From the NCBI GenBank assembly GCA_025462735.1, contig JAOAPC010000003.1:1-64000 (forward strand): 64,000 bases of DNA. Reading direction: 5' to 3'. This stretch comes from Acidobacteriaceae bacterium. Lineage in GTDB: Bacteria > Acidobacteriota > Terriglobia > Terriglobales > Acidobacteriaceae. The notes beneath the pieces are model-generated. The model saw only the letters and a list, made by a program, of their open reading frames with translations, made no database searches and was not told the DNA's origin. Below are positions 51,676 through 60,343 of the stretch, in pieces (positions within the stretch are counted from its first letter, which is position 1; every line of letters begins with the position of its first letter). The translations under genes were made by a program, and so were the position numbers.

Positions 51676-52761
51676 ATGAAACTGCTAAGTATTAATAAAG
51701 GTTTGCGCTCTTTCCCTCGATTCCTGGCCGCAACCGGGACTGCGTTTTTGGTCCTCGGGTGCGCCGTCAATCTCCAATCGCAGAAGTCTCCCTCCAATCA
51801 AGTGACGGTGACCGCTTCCGCAGCCGATTACGCAGCAGCCGCAGCAGCACGGAACGTGAAGGTCCATCTCAGGCCCGCCAATACTCCGATTGGGCGCAAG
51901 ACGGGCGCGGCCGCAATCTCCAATTCGCCTGCAGGAGCAGTCATCCAGAACACCGCGCCAGACTCGGGAGGACCGCGGTTTCCAGCCGACCTTCAGTTCC
52001 ATGGCGGGAAGGTTGTGGTTTCGATGCAGCAGCATGCGATCTACATGAACCCGAACGGCGCCTGCAGCATTGCCGGCTGTTGGGGCGACCCGGAAGGCTT
52101 CCTGAGCGACCTTGGGAAAAGCGACTTCATCCACGTCGTCGACCAATACACCGGCAGCAGTGCGGATAACCGGTACACGGTGGGTACCCGTGCGATGATC
52201 AATTACAAGCCGAATGCGGTGCCGTTCACTGATGCCGACATGCTGGCCGTGGTGCATGCGGTTGCGTCAGCTCTGGGTGAACCTGGCGGCTACGGCCACC
52301 AGTACCACGTGTTCCTACCGCCGGGACAGGACGAGTGCTTCAACCTGGGTTACAAGGTCTGTTACTCTCCGGACGACCCCAAGACGTTCTTCTTCTGTGC
52401 CTATCACGGGAGTGCCGACTTCAGCGACATCGGGCACGTTCTATACAGCGTTGAACCTTTTCAGGACAATTATGGTTGCAGTTCGAGGCCGGGAACCCCG
52501 AATGGCCAGCTTGCCGACTCGACGAACAACGTGCTCTCACATGAAGTATTCGAAACCATCACAGACCCGGATGGAACCGCGTATTGGAATAGCCTCGACA
52601 ACGGCATCTATGGGGAAGAGATCGGAGACGAATGCAGTTTCCTGCTATTCACCTCAACCGCGGTGTATTTCGACCCCAGCGACGTGACCCTCAATGGCAA
52701 GAGCTACGTAGCGCAACCGGAGTACAACAACGCCCAGCACGCCTGTACAACCTCGCCGTAA
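51676..52761 (+). CDS. Exported 'HExxExxTDP' protein, putative metalloprotease-like
   Basis: 361 aa, ATG with AGGAG upstream. Signal peptide ~1-30 with a possible lipobox (LVLGC). No catalogued domain recognised with certainty. The conserved C-terminal block 'LSHEVFETITDPDG...W...GEEIGDEC' (H-E-x-x-E, then a second acidic GDxC) looks like a metal site; 'CAYHGSADFSDIGHVLYSVEPFQDNYGC' precedes it. The same order occurs in the gene at 63201. Similar secreted proteins are numerous in Acidobacteria; function unknown. It lies between the two RAYT units. Confidence 0.7.
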   Translation: MKLLSINKGLRSFPRFLAATGTAFLVLGCAVNLQSQKSPSNQVTVTASAADYAAAAAARNVKVHLRPANTPIGRKTGAAAISNSPAGAVIQNTAPDSGGPRFPADLQFHGGKVVVSMQQHAIYMNPNGACSIAGCWGDPEGFLSDLGKSDFIHVVDQYTGSSADNRYTVGTRAMINYKPNAVPFTDADMLAVVHAVASALGEPGGYGHQYHVFLPPGQDECFNLGYKVCYSPDDPKTFFFCAYHGSADFSDIGHVLYSVEPFQDNYGCSSRPGTPNGQLADSTNNVLSHEVFETITDPDGTAYWNSLDNGIYGEEIGDECSFLLFTSTAVYFDPSDVTLNGKSYVAQPEYNNAQHACTTSP

Positions 52762-52792
52762 GCTGTAGCAGCTTGGCTGCCCGTCGCGCTGG

Positions 52793-52826
52793 TTTGTATC
52801 AGGGCACGCCTTCAGGCGTGCCGATC
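52793..52826. repeat. REP hairpin at RAYT2 3' end
   Basis: TTTGTATCAGGGCACGCCTT then CAGGCGTGCC: an inverted REP unit overlapping the stop codon of RAYT2, equivalent to 50459-50488 at RAYT1. Confidence 0.85.
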
Positions 52827-53332
52827 AGGAGCAGAGAGTTTGAGGGCTTTAGCCCCTGAGGAGGACCATCCAGTTCAAATCTGCCACACGCGGAAGAATA
52901 CGAATATTCCGTCGCGTTCTGGGCGAGCCGCCGCTTCACCGGATTCTGGGCGATGTACTCCTGGACACGACTGAGGTGTTTCGAATCATAAATTCGCACC
53001 TCTGAAAATCCTCGTTGCCAGACCGGTGGCCTAAACCCGAACGATTTTCCGGCACGAAACGCGAATCCACCTTTGATGAATTGAACCGCGCGTTCGATGG
53101 TGATTTCGTGGCCGACTGTGATCAGTAGGTGAAAATGGTCAGGCATAACCACGAAGCTATGCAGAAGGTATTTACGCTCCGAGCGGTAGTGGTACAAAAC
53201 ATCGATGAAGAGGCTTGCGGAGCGCTCGGATTGCAGCAGATTGCGTTTTGCTGCGATTGATGATGTCACGAAAAAAGTTCGGAGCGTTGGCGGAATGGCC
53301 GATGGTTCGCCCTGACGGCGGGGGATTGCCAT
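52799..53332 (-). CDS. REP-associated tyrosine transposase (RAYT), copy 2
   Basis: 177 aa, same length and layout as RAYT1: 'VVMPDHFHLLITVG' HUH motif and 'RVQEYIAQNPVKRRL' with the catalytic Tyr. Differences cluster at the N-terminus, around the Tyr helix and at the C-terminal tail. It also ends inside a REP hairpin (GTPEGVP plus stop). A REP array lies upstream (53418-53692) and the allo-tRNA gene just beyond it. Intact and probably functional. Confidence 0.93.
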   Translation of the reverse strand: MAIPRRQGEPSAIPPTLRTFFVTSSIAAKRNLLQSERSASLFIDVLYHYRSERKYLLHSFVVMPDHFHLLITVGHEITIERAVQFIKGGFAFRAGKSFGFRPPVWQRGFSEVRIYDSKHLSRVQEYIAQNPVKRRLAQNATEYSYSSACGRFELDGPPQGLKPSNSLLLIGTPEGVP

Positions 53333-53366
53333 GAGCGAGATTGTCGCGTTTGGAGAAAATGAAAGA

Positions 53367-53382
53367 TGTGACGAGTGTCACA
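53367..53382. promoter_or_regulatory. 16-bp palindrome upstream of RAYT2
   Basis: TGTGACGAGTGTCACA, 34 bases before the RAYT2 start, nearly the same distance as at RAYT1. Confidence 0.65.
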
Positions 53383-53417
53383 ATCGCAGATCGTTATTCC
53401 CCGAATGGAACGGACCC

Positions 53418-53692
53418 CAGCGGCTAAAGCCGCCCTTATATTTAAGGAATCGTTCCGGCACGTCTAAAGACGTGCCCTGATACAAGCAAATCTAGCCAGA
53501 CCTTGAAGCCGTGCCCTGATCCAAACGAATCTTTTCGGCACGTCTAAAGACGTGCCCCGATACAAACGAATCTTTCCTTTCGGTACGTCTAAAGACGTGC
53601 CCCGATACAAACAAATCTAGCCAGACGTTGAAAGGCGTGCCCCGATACGAACGAATCTTTCGGCAGGTCTGAAGACGTGCCCTGATACAAAC
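53418..53692 (+). repeat. REP array between RAYT2 and allo-tRNA
   Basis: GCGGCTAAAGCCGC at the left end, then at least five hairpins of the GGCACGTCTAAAGACGTGCC type, each followed by CYGATACAAAC, with decayed copies between (53505, 53630, 53663). Confidence 0.85.
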
Positions 53693-53701
53693 TTTCGGGT
53701 G

Positions 53702-53735
53702 CAAAAATCAAAAGCCCCGGTAGTCTGCCGGGGCT
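53702..53735 (-). terminator. Rho-independent terminator after allo-tRNA locus
   Basis: On the minus strand a perfect 8-bp stem AGCCCCGG / CCGGGGCT with loop CAGACTA is followed by TTTTGATTTTT. The same terminator, with one stem mismatch, ends the decayed copy at 50326-50360. Confidence 0.85.
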
Positions 53736-53738
53736 GGA

Positions 53739-53778
53739 TTGCCAGTTGGTACGCCGTCTATCAAGGACAATTATAGCA
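53739..53778 (-). ncRNA. Segment antisense to the allo-tRNA (3' tail or small RNA)
   Basis: On the minus strand the segment TTGATAGACGGC...GTACC...ACTGGCAA (53764-53739) is complementary to the tRNA's own anticodon arm (12 of 12) and D arm (8 plus 5 bases). It is preceded by TGCTATAAT (53778-53770), an extended -10 sequence, and followed by the terminator at 53735-53702. It may be the 3' tail of the tRNA transcript or a separate ~60-nt RNA. Kept with sequence changes in the decayed copy at 50326-50441. Confidence 0.45.
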
Positions 53779-53811
53779 AGCGCACAGTTTTGATTTAATC
53801 GAGTGGTCGCG

Positions 53812-53900
53812 CGGAGGACGACGGACTCGAACCGTAATGGCTGACTAGGCCACTCGACCGTTTGATAGACGGCGTCCAGTACCCACTGGCAACGTCCTCC
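53812..53900 (-). tRNA. Allo-tRNA with 8/4 acceptor/T-stem, anticodon AUC
   Basis: 89 nt. 8-bp acceptor stem GGAGGACG (53900-53893) with CGTCCTCC (53820-53813), G73 at 53812, no encoded CCA. D arm: 5-bp stem CCAGT/ACTGG with 4-base loop GGGT. Anticodon arm GCCGT-CTATCAA-ACGGT, so anticodon ATC at 53866-53864 (codon GAU). Long variable arm TGGC/GCCA with a 7-base loop. T arm ACGG-TTCGAGT-CCGT, 4 bp, with all T-loop consensus bases, joined directly to the acceptor. The 8/4 shape, 12 bp in total, is that of the allo-tRNAs reported from Acidobacteria. G73 and the long arm predict serylation, so it could be a missense suppressor. Terminator downstream. Confidence 0.82.
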
Positions 53901-54038
53901 CAAACGCGATCTATCCTCGTTCAGTGTTGGACTTAACGGCGCTGCGCGCAAGCCCACGAAAGTAGGTACTTGTAGCTCCCAAAACGGGAATCGGCAGTTG
54001 CCTCGGAATGACAAATCTTGGGATGGCATAGGCGGCAC

Positions 54039-54270
54039 CCTTCGACAAGCTCAGGGGAGGCTCTGAAGCCGCGCCCTACGACGCTGTTGCTCGCCGGAAG
54101 AAAACGCGAGGTCCTTCGACTGCGTTGTCGTCCGCTTCGCGAACGACAACTCCGCTCAGGATGACAGAGTTAAAGTGGCTCATGGATCAAAAGCAGGCTC
54201 CTCCATCTCGAGGATGATTCCACACCGGTCGCTCCGCGAATCATCCTCCTGAGGTCGTCACAGGTTTGTA
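54039..54270. repeat. Degenerate long-hairpin repeats
   Basis: 54100-54165: GAGGTCCTTCGACTGCGTTG and TCGTCCGCTTCGCGAACGAC (hairpin), CTCAGGATGACAGAG: relative of the GIY-YIG arm. 54195-54250: GAGGATGATTCCACACCGGT...GAATCATCCTCCTGAGG. No gene between 53901 and 54437. Confidence 0.6.
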
Positions 54271-54437
54271 TAGAAAGGTAAACGCCGCCCTTTCCGTTGG
54301 CAACCACGGCTTTCAGCGGTGGCATCAGACCTGATAGTCCTGGCCTGCTTTAACATAGTGAGTGCGGTGGAATTTTTCGCGAACTGATCCCAATTGTTTA
54401 GTGCCACGCATCTGACTTCGCCATTTCCAATCTAAAA

Positions 54438-55793
54438 ATGCCAATCGCCGAGCGCCTATCTACCGACGCCTACGCCGACCACGTGAATCCTCACTGGGTG
54501 AAGCTGCTGGGCTTGCTGGAAATGAACGTCAGCTATGAGCGGTGCGTGGGGACGGAGTTGTTCACCGCGGACGGACGCCGCATCCTCGACTTTCTTTCGG
54601 GCTACTGCGTACATAACACCGGCCACAATCATCCGGCAATCGTAGCCGCACTCAAAGATGAGTTGGATAAATCGGGACCGGTGATGCTGCAAAGCAACGT
54701 CCCTGAACTCGCGGGCGAGTTAGCGGAGCGCCTGGTGAAACTGGCGGGAGGCGGGCTGTCGAAGGTGTTTTTTGCCAGTTCGGGAAGCGAAGGCGTGGAA
54801 ACCGCGATCAAGTTTGCGCGCGCCTACACCGGCCGGGTGGGGCTGCTCTCCTGCGATCGGGCTTTCCATGGTCTGAGCTGCGGCGCGCTATCACTGATGA
54901 ATGGCGACTACTGGCGGAAAGGCTTTGGGCCGCTTTTGCCGGAGACCGCGACGGTGCCATTTGGCGACCTCGCGTCGCTTGAACAAGAACTGGCGACTCA
55001 ACGTTATGCCGCGTTTTTTATAGAGCCTATCCAGGGTGAGGGTGGCATTCGCGTTCCGCCCGCTGGGTACCTGAAAGGCGCACAGGATTTGTGCCGGCGT
55101 TATGGATCGTTGCTGGTTGCCGATGAAGTGCAGACTGCGATGTTTCGCACCGGCCCGTTCCTGGCATCGCACCATTTTGGCATCACCCCAGACATGGTCG
55201 TGCTCGCTAAAGCACTCAGTGGCGGACTCGTCCCGGTAAGTGCCGTGTTGATGTCGGACGCTATACACGGTTCGGTATTCAGCTCCTTCAAGCGCTCGAT
55301 AGTGCACGCCTCCACGTTCAGCGAAAACACCTTGTCCATGCGCGCCGGGCTGGCGACGCTGGATGTGCTCGAAGGGGAAAAGCTGGGGGAACGCGCAACC
55401 CAGCAAGGCATGGAACTCCAGCAGCGGTTAGACGATGTGCTCGCGGGCTATGAGATGGTGAAGGCGGTCCGCGGCAAGGGTCTGTTGCTCGGAATTGAGT
55501 TCACCGCCCCGCAAAGCATTATGTTGCGAGCGCCGTTTGAGGCTTTCGCGAAAATTCATCCTGCGATGTTTGGACAGATTCTGGTCATGAACCTTTTCCG
55601 GGATGGGGGAATCCTCACCCAGATCTGCGGAAATGACTTCATGGTGCTGAAAGCCGCTCCTCCGCTGATCACCACTTCGTCGCAGATTACCGAATTCGTT
55701 TCAGCTGTGCGCAATGTCGTGGAGTTGGCGCATCATCCCGGTGCGTTCTGGTCGCAGGCTTTGGGCATGGCGCGAAGAGCGATCAGCTCATGA
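54438..55793 (+). CDS. Class III aminotransferase (PLP-dependent)
   Basis: 451 aa. Fold-type I, ornithine/acetylornithine-type: 'GTELFTADGRRILDFLSGYCVHNTGHNHPAIVAAL', 'VFFASSGSEGVETAIKFARAYTGR', 'FIEPIQGEGGIRVPPAGYL', PLP-Asp in 'LLVADEVQTAMFRTG', Schiff-base Lys in 'VLAKALSGGLVPVSAVLMSD'. All catalytic residues are present. Substrate unknown; ~60 extra C-terminal residues. It precedes a type III PKS by 46 bases and is probably co-transcribed, so it may make or consume an amine or amino acid used in a small natural product. Confidence 0.9.
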   Translation: MPIAERLSTDAYADHVNPHWVKLLGLLEMNVSYERCVGTELFTADGRRILDFLSGYCVHNTGHNHPAIVAALKDELDKSGPVMLQSNVPELAGELAERLVKLAGGGLSKVFFASSGSEGVETAIKFARAYTGRVGLLSCDRAFHGLSCGALSLMNGDYWRKGFGPLLPETATVPFGDLASLEQELATQRYAAFFIEPIQGEGGIRVPPAGYLKGAQDLCRRYGSLLVADEVQTAMFRTGPFLASHHFGITPDMVVLAKALSGGLVPVSAVLMSDAIHGSVFSSFKRSIVHASTFSENTLSMRAGLATLDVLEGEKLGERATQQGMELQQRLDDVLAGYEMVKAVRGKGLLLGIEFTAPQSIMLRAPFEAFAKIHPAMFGQILVMNLFRDGGILTQICGNDFMVLKAAPPLITTSSQITEFVSAVRNVVELAHHPGAFWSQALGMARRAISS

Positions 55794-55839
55794 CTCGCCG
55801 GCCAGAGCGTCCAATTCGAGGAATAGAACTAACTAACTT

Positions 55840-56910
55840 ATGCAGATAATCAGCGCCGCGAGCGCGTTTCCCAAGCACTACTATCCCCAGGCAGTCTTGC
55901 TTGAGGCATTGCAAGCGTACTGGGGCGCACGGCTGGAAAACCCGGAACTACTTCGCCGCCTGCATCGCAACACCGGCGTGGAAGGGCGCTATCTGGCGCT
56001 GCCGGTGCAGGCTTATCCGAAACTTTCCAACTGGGGCGAGGTGAATGACCGATGGATTGAAGCCGCCGTCGATCTGGGTGAGCAGGCGATTTGCCGCGCG
56101 TTGACTTATGCGGGACTTGCGCCGCAAGACCTGAGCGCGTTTTTCTTCACGTCCGTCACAGGCATCGCCAGTCCTTCGATCGATGCATTGCTGATAAACC
56201 GGATGGGGCTCTCGCCAGACATCCGCCGGGTGCCGATGTTTGGCCTGGGCTGCGTTGCGGGCGCGGCGGGAACAGCGCGCGCAGCTGATTATGTGAAGGC
56301 GTATCCCAAGCAGATCGCTGTCCTGCTCGCCGTGGAATTGTGCTCCTTGACAGTGCAGAAGGAAGATTTGTCTCCAGCTAATTTGATCTCCTCGGGGCTT
56401 TTCGGGGATGGTGCTGCCACGGTGCTTGTCGCGGGCGAAGAATGCAGCGCGTTGGAATCTGACTCGGAGCCGCGTGGTCCCAGGATCGTTGCAACACGTT
56501 CGGTCTTTTATCCGCAGACCGAAGCGATGATGGGATGGCGCATCTCCGATAAGGGATTCCGTATCGTGCTCTCCCCCCAGGTTCCTGATCTGGTTCGAAC
56601 GCACATTGGCAATGACGTGGATAAGTTTCTGGCCGAACACGGGCACACCCGCAAGGACATTGGAAGCTGGGTGCTGCATACCGGAGGTCCCAAGGTGCTC
56701 GAAGCGATGCAGGACGCGCTCGGTTTAAAAGATGGTGAACTCGAAGCTTCCTGGGAGTGCTTGAAGAAGATGGGGAATCTATCGTCAGCTTCGGTGCTGA
56801 TCGTTCTGGAAGACACCATGAAACATCGCCGCCCGGCGCCGGGAACTTTAGGCGTAATGGCGGCGATGGGGCCGGGCTTTTGTTCAGAACTCTTGTTGCT
56901 GCAATGGTAA
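55840..56910 (+). CDS. Type III polyketide synthase
   Basis: 356 aa. Chalcone/stilbene synthase superfamily; decarboxylative condensation of malonyl-CoA on an acyl-CoA starter. Catalytic triad: Cys138 in 'FGLGCVAGAAG', His280 in 'VLHTGGPKVLEAM', Asn313 in 'KKMGNLSSASVL'. The C-terminal 'GVMAAMGPGFCSELLLLQW' is the GFGPG-type loop. Related to bacterial alkylresorcinol/alkylpyrone synthases. Ends overlapping the next gene's start by 7 bases (ATGGTAA). Confidence 0.93.
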   Translation: MQIISAASAFPKHYYPQAVLLEALQAYWGARLENPELLRRLHRNTGVEGRYLALPVQAYPKLSNWGEVNDRWIEAAVDLGEQAICRALTYAGLAPQDLSAFFFTSVTGIASPSIDALLINRMGLSPDIRRVPMFGLGCVAGAAGTARAADYVKAYPKQIAVLLAVELCSLTVQKEDLSPANLISSGLFGDGAATVLVAGEECSALESDSEPRGPRIVATRSVFYPQTEAMMGWRISDKGFRIVLSPQVPDLVRTHIGNDVDKFLAEHGHTRKDIGSWVLHTGGPKVLEAMQDALGLKDGELEASWECLKKMGNLSSASVLIVLEDTMKHRRPAPGTLGVMAAMGPGFCSELLLLQW

Positions 56911-58010
56911 AAGAGACGGATGTGTTCATTATCGGAGGCGGGCCGGCCGGATTGGCCGCGGCCATTGCAGCGCGGCAACGTGGTTTCAGTGTGGTCGTGG
57001 CCGATGGAACGCGCCCACCCATAGATAAGCCCTGCGGCGAAGGGCTCATGCCGGATGGCCGCGCCGCCCTCGAGAATTTAGGCATAACCATCCCCGCGGA
57101 AAATTCGCATCCGTTTCGCGGTATCTGCTTTGTCAGTGAGGGCGTTAGTGTAAATGCGAGTTTTCCCCAAGGCAGCGGCCTCGGCGTACGCCGCACCGTG
57201 CTGCACCGCATCATGATCGAAAGAGCGGAGGCCGCCGGGGTGACTCTGCTCTGGCACTCACCCGTTACCGGCTTACTTCCCGAAGGCGTGTTGCTTGGCG
57301 GCCAGTTGGTCCGCTCACGCTGGGTTGTGGGCGCGGACGGCGGCCATTCGCTGGTACGGAAGTGGGCAGGCCTAGATAGTTACACCAGCAATCGGAGCCG
57401 ATTCGCTTTCCGCCGGCACTATCGCCTGGCCCCATGGAATGACTGCATGGAACTGCATTGGGGCCCGCGCTGCCAGCTCTATATAACTCCGGTCGCGGAG
57501 GACGAAGTCTGCGTAGCGCTGATCTCGCGCGATCCTCATCTTCGACTCGATGCAGCGCTGTCCGCATTTCCGGAGATCACGGCACGCCTGCGCGGGGCGC
57601 AGCCAACATCTCCGGAGCGGGGCGCAATCTCGGTGACTCGTACGCTGCGGAGAGTGTACCGCGGACGCGTCGCGCTGATCGGAGACGCATCGGGCGCGGT
57701 TGATGCCATCACCGGAGAAGGCTTGTGCCTAGCCTTCCGCCAGGCCGTAGTGTTGGCGGAGAGTTTCAGCAGGAGCAATCTGGAGCATTATCAGCAAGCG
57801 CACAGAAAGTTGGCGCGACGCCCGGCGCTGATGGCGCAGCTCATGCTCGCGCTGGATTGGAAAAGTTCTTTGCGGCGGCAGGTCATGCGAGCGTTCGCCT
57901 CTGACCCGCGTCTATTCAGCCGGATGCTGGCAATGCACGTGGGCGCATTGTCGCCAGCAAACCTGGTGGCTGACGGCCTTGCCCTGGGATGGCGGGCGCT
58001 CACTGCGTGA
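56904..58010 (+). CDS. FAD-dependent oxidoreductase (hydroxylase/reductase-like)
   Basis: 368 aa from ATG 56904, which overlaps the PKS stop. FAD-binding Rossmann 'VFIIGGGPAGLAAAIAARQRGFSVVV' (8-33), 'WVVGADGGHSLVRKWAGL' and the second FAD motif 'RVALIGDASGAVDAITGEGLCLAFRQA'. It belongs to the PHBH/geranylgeranyl-reductase-like group found next to type III PKSs in many bacteria, where it is thought to oxidise or reduce the polyketide. No methyltransferase follows. Translational coupling suggests direct partnership with the PKS. Confidence 0.92.
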   Translation: MVKETDVFIIGGGPAGLAAAIAARQRGFSVVVADGTRPPIDKPCGEGLMPDGRAALENLGITIPAENSHPFRGICFVSEGVSVNASFPQGSGLGVRRTVLHRIMIERAEAAGVTLLWHSPVTGLLPEGVLLGGQLVRSRWVVGADGGHSLVRKWAGLDSYTSNRSRFAFRRHYRLAPWNDCMELHWGPRCQLYITPVAEDEVCVALISRDPHLRLDAALSAFPEITARLRGAQPTSPERGAISVTRTLRRVYRGRVALIGDASGAVDAITGEGLCLAFRQAVVLAESFSRSNLEHYQQAHRKLARRPALMAQLMLALDWKSSLRRQVMRAFASDPRLFSRMLAMHVGALSPANLVADGLALGWRALTA

Positions 58011-58080
58011 AACTACTTACTTCATGAAGACAACAAACGAGACCGACTCTGCTGGTTCCGTCGGTTGTTGCGGAAGGCGA

Positions 58081-58443
58081 TCACCGCATCTGGACGACAA
58101 CGGCAGCGTCGAACTTTGAATAGTACTTCTTAACGTCACTCGCCCCGTACTTCTCGCGGAATTTCTCGACCACGGACGATACCTCTTTGGAGTCGGTGAT
58201 AGGAACGGCCCTGAACTCAGCCTCCGTGCCGCCCGCCTCGACCCGAATAGTCGGATTCTTAAGCACGTTCTTGTACCACTGTGTATCCGACCCCTTCACC
58301 GGCAGCAGGTACAGTTTGTCGCTGTCGAGTACGAACCAGACCGGGATTGAGATTGGGCGTCCTGACTTTCTGCCGGTCACAGTAATCGTAATTTCGTTAG
58401 ATTTGGAGAGGCGGTCTTTTAGAGCGTCTTTCGATGTTGGCAT
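58081..58443 (-). CDS. Deazaflavin/F420-dependent nitroreductase-like protein (DUF385)
   Basis: 120 aa from ATG 58443, chosen because AAAGGAG lies at the right distance; a GTG two codons upstream is too close to it. 'ITITVTGRKSGRPISIPVWFVLDSDKLYLLPVKGS' is the split-barrel flavin/F420-binding start, then 'NPTIRVEAGGTEAEFRAVPI'. The family includes F420H2-dependent quinone reductases and PPOX-like proteins. Cofactor not determinable by eye. Confidence 0.8.
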   Translation of the reverse strand: MPTSKDALKDRLSKSNEITITVTGRKSGRPISIPVWFVLDSDKLYLLPVKGSDTQWYKNVLKNPTIRVEAGGTEAEFRAVPITDSKEVSSVVEKFREKYGASDVKKYYSKFDAAVVVQMR

Positions 58444-58514
58444 GTGCACTCCTTTGTTCTCTTTCAGACGATGAAGTTTGTGGTCCGCCGTTCGATCCTT
58501 TGCACGCGGGTCAC

Positions 58515-59562
<1,048 letters not shown>

Positions 59563-59737
59563 TTAGGCTGGCCTCAAGGATAATCAGAGCTTCCTGAAGG
59601 CATTTCTGAATTCCTTCACATGATTGGTTTTGGTTTGATGATCCTGTTACTGATTTGGTGATCCAAAAGTAGATTTCTGCTCGGTCTGGTGATACGGTAT
59701 CCGAGCGTTTAATTCCCCCACAGGAGGACGCTGTCCT

Positions 59738-60010
59738 ATGTCTTTCGGCAAACACTTCTCAAGTTTGGTTTTGTTGGTCGCACTCACGTCTACATCTTTT
59801 GCAGTCCCACAAGAAAGCGCAAAACAAGACATGAAAGATGCCGGACACGATACTAAACAGGCCACCAAACATACCGGACGAGCGGTGAAGAAAGGTACCA
59901 AGAAAACCGGGCATCAGGTGAAGAAGACCAGCAAGAGCGCTGCGCACAAAACGGCGCGAAAGACCAGACAAGGCGCAGAAAAGGTCGAGGATAAGACTCA
60001 GCCCAATTAA
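59738..60010 (+). CDS. Small secreted Lys/Thr/His-rich protein
   Basis: 90 aa. Strong ribosome site (GGAGGA) before the ATG. Signal peptide ~1-22 (LVLLVALTSTSFA). The mature part is very basic and has a loose heptad-like repeat of KK-T-H/K: 'TKHTGRAVKKGTKKTG', 'VKKTSKSAAHKTARKT'. Resembles histone-H1-like or cell-wall-binding basic peptides in composition only. Alone, ~200 bases from the aldo/keto reductase. Function unknown. Confidence 0.72.
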   Translation: MSFGKHFSSLVLLVALTSTSFAVPQESAKQDMKDAGHDTKQATKHTGRAVKKGTKKTGHQVKKTSKSAAHKTARKTRQGAEKVEDKTQPN

Positions 60011-60047
60011 ACAGAGCGGGAACGCTCGGTATTCGGTTTCCAACGAA

Positions 60048-60156
60048 AATCAGGTTCCTCCACTCCGCAGGATGATTCGCGTTGCGAATCATCCTGCGTC
60101 GGTCGGAATGACAATTAGACCTACATAAATGGCACGTCTGAAGACGTGCCCTGATA
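60048..60156 (+). repeat. Hairpin repeats upstream of IPT gene
   Basis: 60051-60112: CAGGTTCCTCCACTCCGCAG, GATGATTCGCG/CGAATCATC hairpin, CGGTCGGAATGACA: second copy of the family at 50120-50185. 60129-60156: one REP unit GGCACGTCTGAAGACGTGCC + CTGATACC. The 60160-60343 stretch shows only the ribosome site. Confidence 0.75.
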
Positions 60157-60343
60157 CCAACCAAACCAAATGACAGGGCAGCCGGCCCTGAGCTCAATAG
60201 CAACCTGTCCTCTCATCCAAACTGTCCTACTCTTACTCACTTAAATTAATCAAGAAATCCAGAGACTTTCCTCGCAACTATATGTACACTGCCTTCGCGC
60301 GTGTCTGCTCAGAGGGGGAATTCGCGCATAGGAGCTTTACCTT

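Noticed and set aside
53812-53900. Selenocysteine tRNA (selC)
   Set aside because: Shape is similar, but the 7-base loop places ATC, not TCA, as anticodon; no selA, selB or selD in the window.
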